NCBI GenBank assembly: GCA_012295275.1
Contig: CM022677.1
Location: forward strand, 14,551,332 to 14,615,331
Reading direction: 5' to 3'
Length of the DNA stretch: 64,000 nucleotides
Source of the DNA: Chrysomallon squamiferum
Taxonomy: Eukaryota > Mollusca > Gastropoda > Neomphalida > Peltospiridae
Shown here: positions 59,881 through 64,000 of the stretch, in pieces
Layout: every line of letters begins with the position of its first letter
How positions within the stretch are numbered: position 1 is the first letter of the stretch
The notes under the pieces: model-generated
What the model was told of the DNA's origin: nothing
Database searches by the model: none
What the model saw: only the letters and a program-made list of their open reading frames with translations
Translations under genes and position numbers: made by a program

Positions 59881-59969
59881 ATGACACAACATCTTATCAG
59901 CAGTCTGCTGTCAAGTGATCTGTCAGGCCTGTAGTAGAATGTTTTCAGAGACCTCTCAACAGTGGCAGG
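59881..59969 (+). pseudogene. Inverted copy (C) of the TSQQWQ exon
   Basis: The acceptor GTGTAATTTTCCAG and donor GTATGTTT match those of the exon at 15809-15914 on the minus strand. The frame reads VICQACSRMFSETSQQWQ and ends in the same phase. A stop codon appears at the first full codon in this frame, so this copy too is probably dead. The exon is 17 bases shorter than its partner. Confidence 0.55.
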
Positions 59970-59980
59970 GTATGTTTTAT

Positions 59981-59987
<7 letters not shown>

Positions 59988-60021
<34 letters not shown>

Positions 60022-60293
60022 AAATTTTTGTCCTGTTTGTTGAGCTTGTTATGGTTAGTGATAACACACAGCTAATCTGTTTTGTCAAGACTAAAGTTTA
60101 CTTAGTTGCCTTAAATCTTTACCTAGAGATAATGATTACTTTAGAGCAAAGTCAATGAGAGAGAGAAAGAGAGAGATAGAGAGAGTGGCTGTGTGTATAT
60201 ATGTGTGTGAGAGAGAGTGTGTGTATGTATATGTAGCTATGTGTGAGAGAGAGTGTGTGTGTATGTATATGTGTGAGAGAGAGTGTGTGTGTT

Positions 60294-60356
<63 letters not shown>

Positions 60357-60360
60357 TTGG
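59988..60360. repeat. (GT)n and (AG)n microsatellites in the intron of copy C
   Basis: (GT)n at 59988-60018, mixed GAGA/TGTG at 60150-60300 and pure (AG)n at about 60297-60354. Confidence 0.9.
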
Positions 60361-60550
60361 CTGTATGTGTGTGTACCTGTATCTTGGCTAATTTCCTACA
60401 TAAATAAAAATAACTGAAATATCAACAAATGATAATAAGCAGAAAAAATGTGTTTGTCAGACAAATGTAGATTGATAAAAAAAAATATCATATTTTTATT
60501 AAAATTAATAAACTTTTATACTTACTACTGATGCTAAATATGTTATGTAG

Positions 60551-60650
60551 GTCATATCAGTATTATTGAGGTGCTGCCTAGAAAGGTAACTTACATCATG
60601 GAGAAGGATAAATCAGCTGTTACAGAAACCATTCTCATGCATTCTGAGTT
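60551..60650 (+). pseudogene. Inverted copy (C) of the GHWCII exon
   Basis: The acceptor GTTATGTAG and donor GTGAGTTT are the same as in the partner at 15488-15588. The frame is open: GHISIIEVLPRKVTYIMEKD, then KSAVTETILMHSEL. About half the residues agree with the minus-strand copy, with a one-base difference in length. The shared splice sites and frame show that both descend from a spliced coding exon. Confidence 0.6.
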
Positions 60651-62525
60651 GTGAGTTTATTTTATTTTGTGTCTTAGAGAAAATTCTTAATTAACAATAA
60701 AACAGTGTAATAATAATCAGTTATTTGCTGTTTTGTTAATTATTATTGTTATTATTATTATTAATATTATCATTATAATGTTTTTACTTGGTGCCATGGG
60801 GATTCCCCTAAGTTGTAAATGTGTATCTGTCTCAGGCAGGTACAACCTGAGTTGACTTGCTCTTCTGGTCAGTATGGGATCTATGTATGCAGTATATTAT
60901 AAAATACCATAACACTAGAACAGAACAAACATAAGAACTTTTAAAAACTGTATTCACATAACATTGAAAATTCACTAGTAAAGACTAATATAACTGAATA
61001 GAAATACTGTAATCTGTCACATCAATCACATACGGGGTTAATTCAGTGAAACCAGGAAATATATAAATAACTAGTTACCAGGTGTGTTTAGGGGACAGCG
61101 ATGGTTCCACAATTCTCTCCCTAACAAAAAAAATTCCAGGCTTTTATAAGAAAAAAGGGACTTGTTTAATTTGGCAACGTTTTATGAAGTTTGCCACTAG
61201 ACGGTGTCGCCAGATCATTCTGTAAAACAAGAACCTGTAACACTGAGGCATTTTGTTGATTTGGCAGACATAATCAGCAGTCAGGATACATGACTTTTAC
61301 AGGTGGAAAATTCTTCCTTCACACTTGGTAACATTATTTATTAAAGGGACAAGCTAGGTGAAAACCAAATCTGTTATCTTTAGGTTATAGAACTGAAAAT
61401 GTGATTATTTTGTGGTAAATTTCTATATGTTAAAATAAAAGAAGAAGAAGTATAATATTTTATAAGTATTTTTAAAATGTTTGACTTTCCTGTTACCAGA
61501 TGGAATGTCAGCCTTCACACAGTGTCACTGTTCCTGTGATGACAGACACACTAAAAATACACTGGAGATGGATGTACAGTATCTGTTGTCTGTAGTTTCT
61601 ATTCTCTGCAGTCTCTCAAATTTCATGGGTTTAAATATCACAATTTTTGTAAATAAAATAATATATCAGATGGTAACTTTAAAATTTAGCATTAAATTTA
61701 TGAATGTTAATATCTAGTAAGACAGATGTGTTGTTGTTGTTTTAAATTTCATAATTGACAAATTCTTATTTTATTATTAGGTCAGGCTCTCTCTCTCTCT
61801 CTCTCTCTCTCTCATGTTATTAAATATTTATTGTCTCATGGTTATTTATTTATTTTTCAGAGATATGTTTGAAAGATGGGTTAGGAATAGCTAATTCTTT
61901 ATGTAATCTACACTCTCATCAAAACATTCTGTGAACAGCATCTTATCATCTACTTTTTTCCACTTGATAAAACTAACATCTTCTGAATGGTCAGGAAACA
62001 GAAAGTAAGTTTTGTGGAGAGTCTTTAGTTATGGTTCAGGATTTTACTTTAAAAATGTACATTACAAGCCAAAAAATTGTATTATATCTTTTATTATATG
62101 AATTTATGAAAATTGTTATTGTACTGGAAAAATTGATATTTGTAATATTCAGTTTTAGTGTACAGACTGATGAATGCTTTTCCTATGTAAATATATTTGT
62201 ATTATTTAAAATGGATGCTTTCAGGCTTTTAAAGATCCTTATATAATGTCAGTATTTCAGAAGCTGCCAATAAAGAAAGTTAATATTAAAGGATTTTTTT
62301 AAATGACTGCTCCTCAGTTAAATTTTATGAAGATTTATTTCATCAGACAGGTTATATTGCAGGGTTTATTATTATTTTTTATTAATTTTAATTCAACGTA
62401 ATGGAAGTCAAATGTCACGAAACACCAAGTACTCATTAGCTTTAACAAAACTGAGTTGAGATTCAGAATAAACAAATCAAACACTACTCCATAAGTATTC
62501 ACTTAATCAATTGTGTTAAACTTAT
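60651..62525. other. Intron-like or intergenic, no further exon secured
   Basis: Further exons of copy C are expected here by comparison with 13-15 kb, but I could not identify any with confidence. The ORF 61481-61717 is unrecognised. (CT)n at 61787-61814. Confidence 0.4.
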
Positions 62526-62612
62526 AGTGATGGATAGACTGGCTCAGTGGTTAGAGTGCATGGCCAAGGTTTGTTGTGTTCCAGGATGAGTTCTGCATGG
62601 AGGACTAATAAT
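62526..62612 (+). mobile_element. tRNA-like (SINE-type) sequence, inverted partner of 14163-14262
   Basis: GACTGGCTCAGTGGTTAGAG (A-box-like) is followed by a degenerate B box (GTGTTCCAGGATGAGTTC) and TGCATGGAGGACTAA. The flanks also match the 14.0-14.3 kb copy in inverse orientation (for example TTGCAGAAACAGG at about 62699), so it is part of the larger inverted duplication. Confidence 0.45.
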
Positions 62613-63062
62613 GTTATCTACCAAAAGATGTGTATGTTTGTTTTGTGGAAAGGTATATGTTTAAAAGCAGATTTTTAGTTTGTCAGGGAGTCAGTTCATT
62701 GCAGAAACAGGTTTTCTTGATCATTAGCTGAATTGTTGTTTACCTTTAAAGACACAAAGAAGTAGTAAAACATGCTGTGTATGTCCTTAAATAAAATATT
62801 TCTTCTTTATTTTTATATTTATCAATAATCAGATTATAAATGAAGTGTTTTAAAAGATACTAAATTTTTAATTCAGGATTTATATTTATATTGTAGTATA
62901 CAAATATCCTGATAACTTAGACTACTTCATTATTTCCATATTTCCATTAGCATTATTTTATTCTTGTTTCTGGTGTCAACAATCTTTTCTTATGATTTTT
63001 AAATTTCTTATTTTATTATTGTTTTATTTATTTATTTGTTATTTTAGCAATACGTAACTGAA
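62613..63062. other. AT-rich, no gene seen, up to the gap
   Basis: Bases 62640-62740 still match 14000-14100 inverted. Beyond that no similarity or gene is evident. Confidence 0.5.
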
Positions 63063-63262
63063 NNNNNNNNNNNNNNNNNNNNNNNNNNNNNNNNNNNNNN
63101 NNNNNNNNNNNNNNNNNNNNNNNNNNNNNNNNNNNNNNNNNNNNNNNNNNNNNNNNNNNNNNNNNNNNNNNNNNNNNNNNNNNNNNNNNNNNNNNNNNNN
63201 NNNNNNNNNNNNNNNNNNNNNNNNNNNNNNNNNNNNNNNNNNNNNNNNNNNNNNNNNNNNNN
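63063..63262. other. Assembly gap (200 N)
   Basis: Exactly 200 unknown bases immediately before a satellite array. The true length is probably unknown. Confidence 0.99.
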
Positions 63263-64000
63263 AAACGAATAACCTCTCGGATAGAGTTATGTCCCCTTTG
63301 TTGCATTTTCCTCCTTGATTATTCAGGTTAAAACGAACATATTCCTATATAGAGTTATCTCCCTATAATCAGGTTAAAACGAACATATTCTTATACAGTT
63401 ATCTTCCTTTAATATGAAAACGAATAACCTCTCGGATAGAGGTATCTCCCCTTTGGTACATTTTTCTCCTTGATTATTCAGGTTAAAACGAACATATTCC
63501 TATATAGAGTTATGTCCCCTTTGTTACATTTTTCTCCTTGATTATTCAGGTTAAAACGAACATATTCCTATATAGAGTTATGTCCCCTTTGTTACATTTT
63601 TCTCCTTGATTATTCAGGTTAAAACGAACATATTCCTATATAGAGTTATGTCCCCTTTGTTACATTTTTCTCCTTGATTATTCAGGTTAAAACGAACATA
63701 TTCCTATATAGAGTTATGTCCCCTCTGTTACATTTTTCTCCTTGATTATTCAGGTTAAAACGAACATATTCCTATATAGAGTTATGTCCCCTTTGTTAGA
63801 TTTTTCTCCTTGATTATTCAGGTTAAAACGAACATATTCCTATATAGAGTTATGTCCCCTCTGTTACATTTTTCTCCTTGATTATTCAGGTTAAAACGAA
63901 CATATTCCTATATAGAGTTATGTCCCCTTTGTTACATTTTTCTCCTTGATTATTCAGGTTAAAACGAACATATTCCTATATAGAGTTATGTCCCCTTTGT
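63263..64000. repeat. 68-bp satellite array, opposite orientation to 22441-24255
   Basis: About 11 units at a strict 68-bp spacing (for example the CC of ATTCCTATATAG at 63499 and 63567). The unit is the reverse complement of the earlier array (CAGGTTAAAACGAACATATT, then CCTATATAGAGTTATGTCCC). Units are more uniform here, with only a few changes (TTTGTT versus CTGTT; TTACAT versus TTAGAT). The first 170 bases contain the second unit type (CGAATAACCTCTCGGATAGA). It runs off the end of the window. Confidence 0.95.

Overview
This window looks like intergenic and repeat-rich DNA from a mollusc nuclear genome. The evidence is: strongly AT-rich sequence; spliceosomal introns; dense microsatellites ((AG)n, (TG)n, (ATT)n, (TATC)n); and many copies of the AAGGGAGATAACTC-type motif that I know as common in molluscan genomes. 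I cannot fix the class (cephalopod, gastropod or bivalve) from sequence alone. No intact protein-coding gene of clear function is present. There are two 200-base assembly gaps (27672-27871 and 63063-63262).

Layout. 1-6900: a repeat block (P1) with a 27-bp minisatellite and a Cys-rich tail like that of integrase-related (KRBA2-type) proteins. 7735-8290: a four-copy degenerate tandem repeat. 9799-16165 (minus strand): a decayed multi-exon gene whose exons keep splice sites and join in phase. I recognise it as a family of uncharacterised, possibly transposon-derived invertebrate proteins. Around 15200-19302: duplication copy A. 19303-20046: a deleted hAT transposon. 20860-22200: tandem repeats, with a 237-bp Tc1/mariner-type element at 21218-21454 whose empty site survives in a nearby paralogous repeat. 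22304-25070: a 68-bp satellite with higher-order structure. 25600-28090: simple repeats and block P2. 29000-31364: scattered candidate minus-strand exons. 31444-31820: a very long AG/TG tract. Around 31900-34350 and 39655-41240: duplication copy B, split by a segment of about 5.3 kb that carries a 42-bp minisatellite and a prolyl 4-hydroxylase alpha pseudogene. 42365-45000: a decayed parvovirus-like endogenous element, with a 196-nt hairpin just upstream of the capsid-like frames. 45271-45577: a compact CRE/CCAAT/TATA cluster and a short ORF. 49200-53215: block P3. 57164-57346: a FLYWCH zinc-finger remnant. 57480-58140: a GC-richer island ending in telomere-like repeats. 59881-62760: an inverted copy (C) of part of the 9.8-16.2 kb gene. 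63263-64000: the satellite again, in opposite orientation.

The strongest point of interest is the hairpin plus capsid-like remnant at 42.4-45.0 kb: the hairpin has the form of a parvoviral terminal palindrome and still carries two small internal hairpins at its tip. The second is that the repeated duplication of this locus leaves paralogous copies that mark the insertion points of two transposons and show the exon structure of an otherwise unrecognisable gene. The pieces do not form a pathway. The window reads as a graveyard of mobile and viral elements within segmental duplications.
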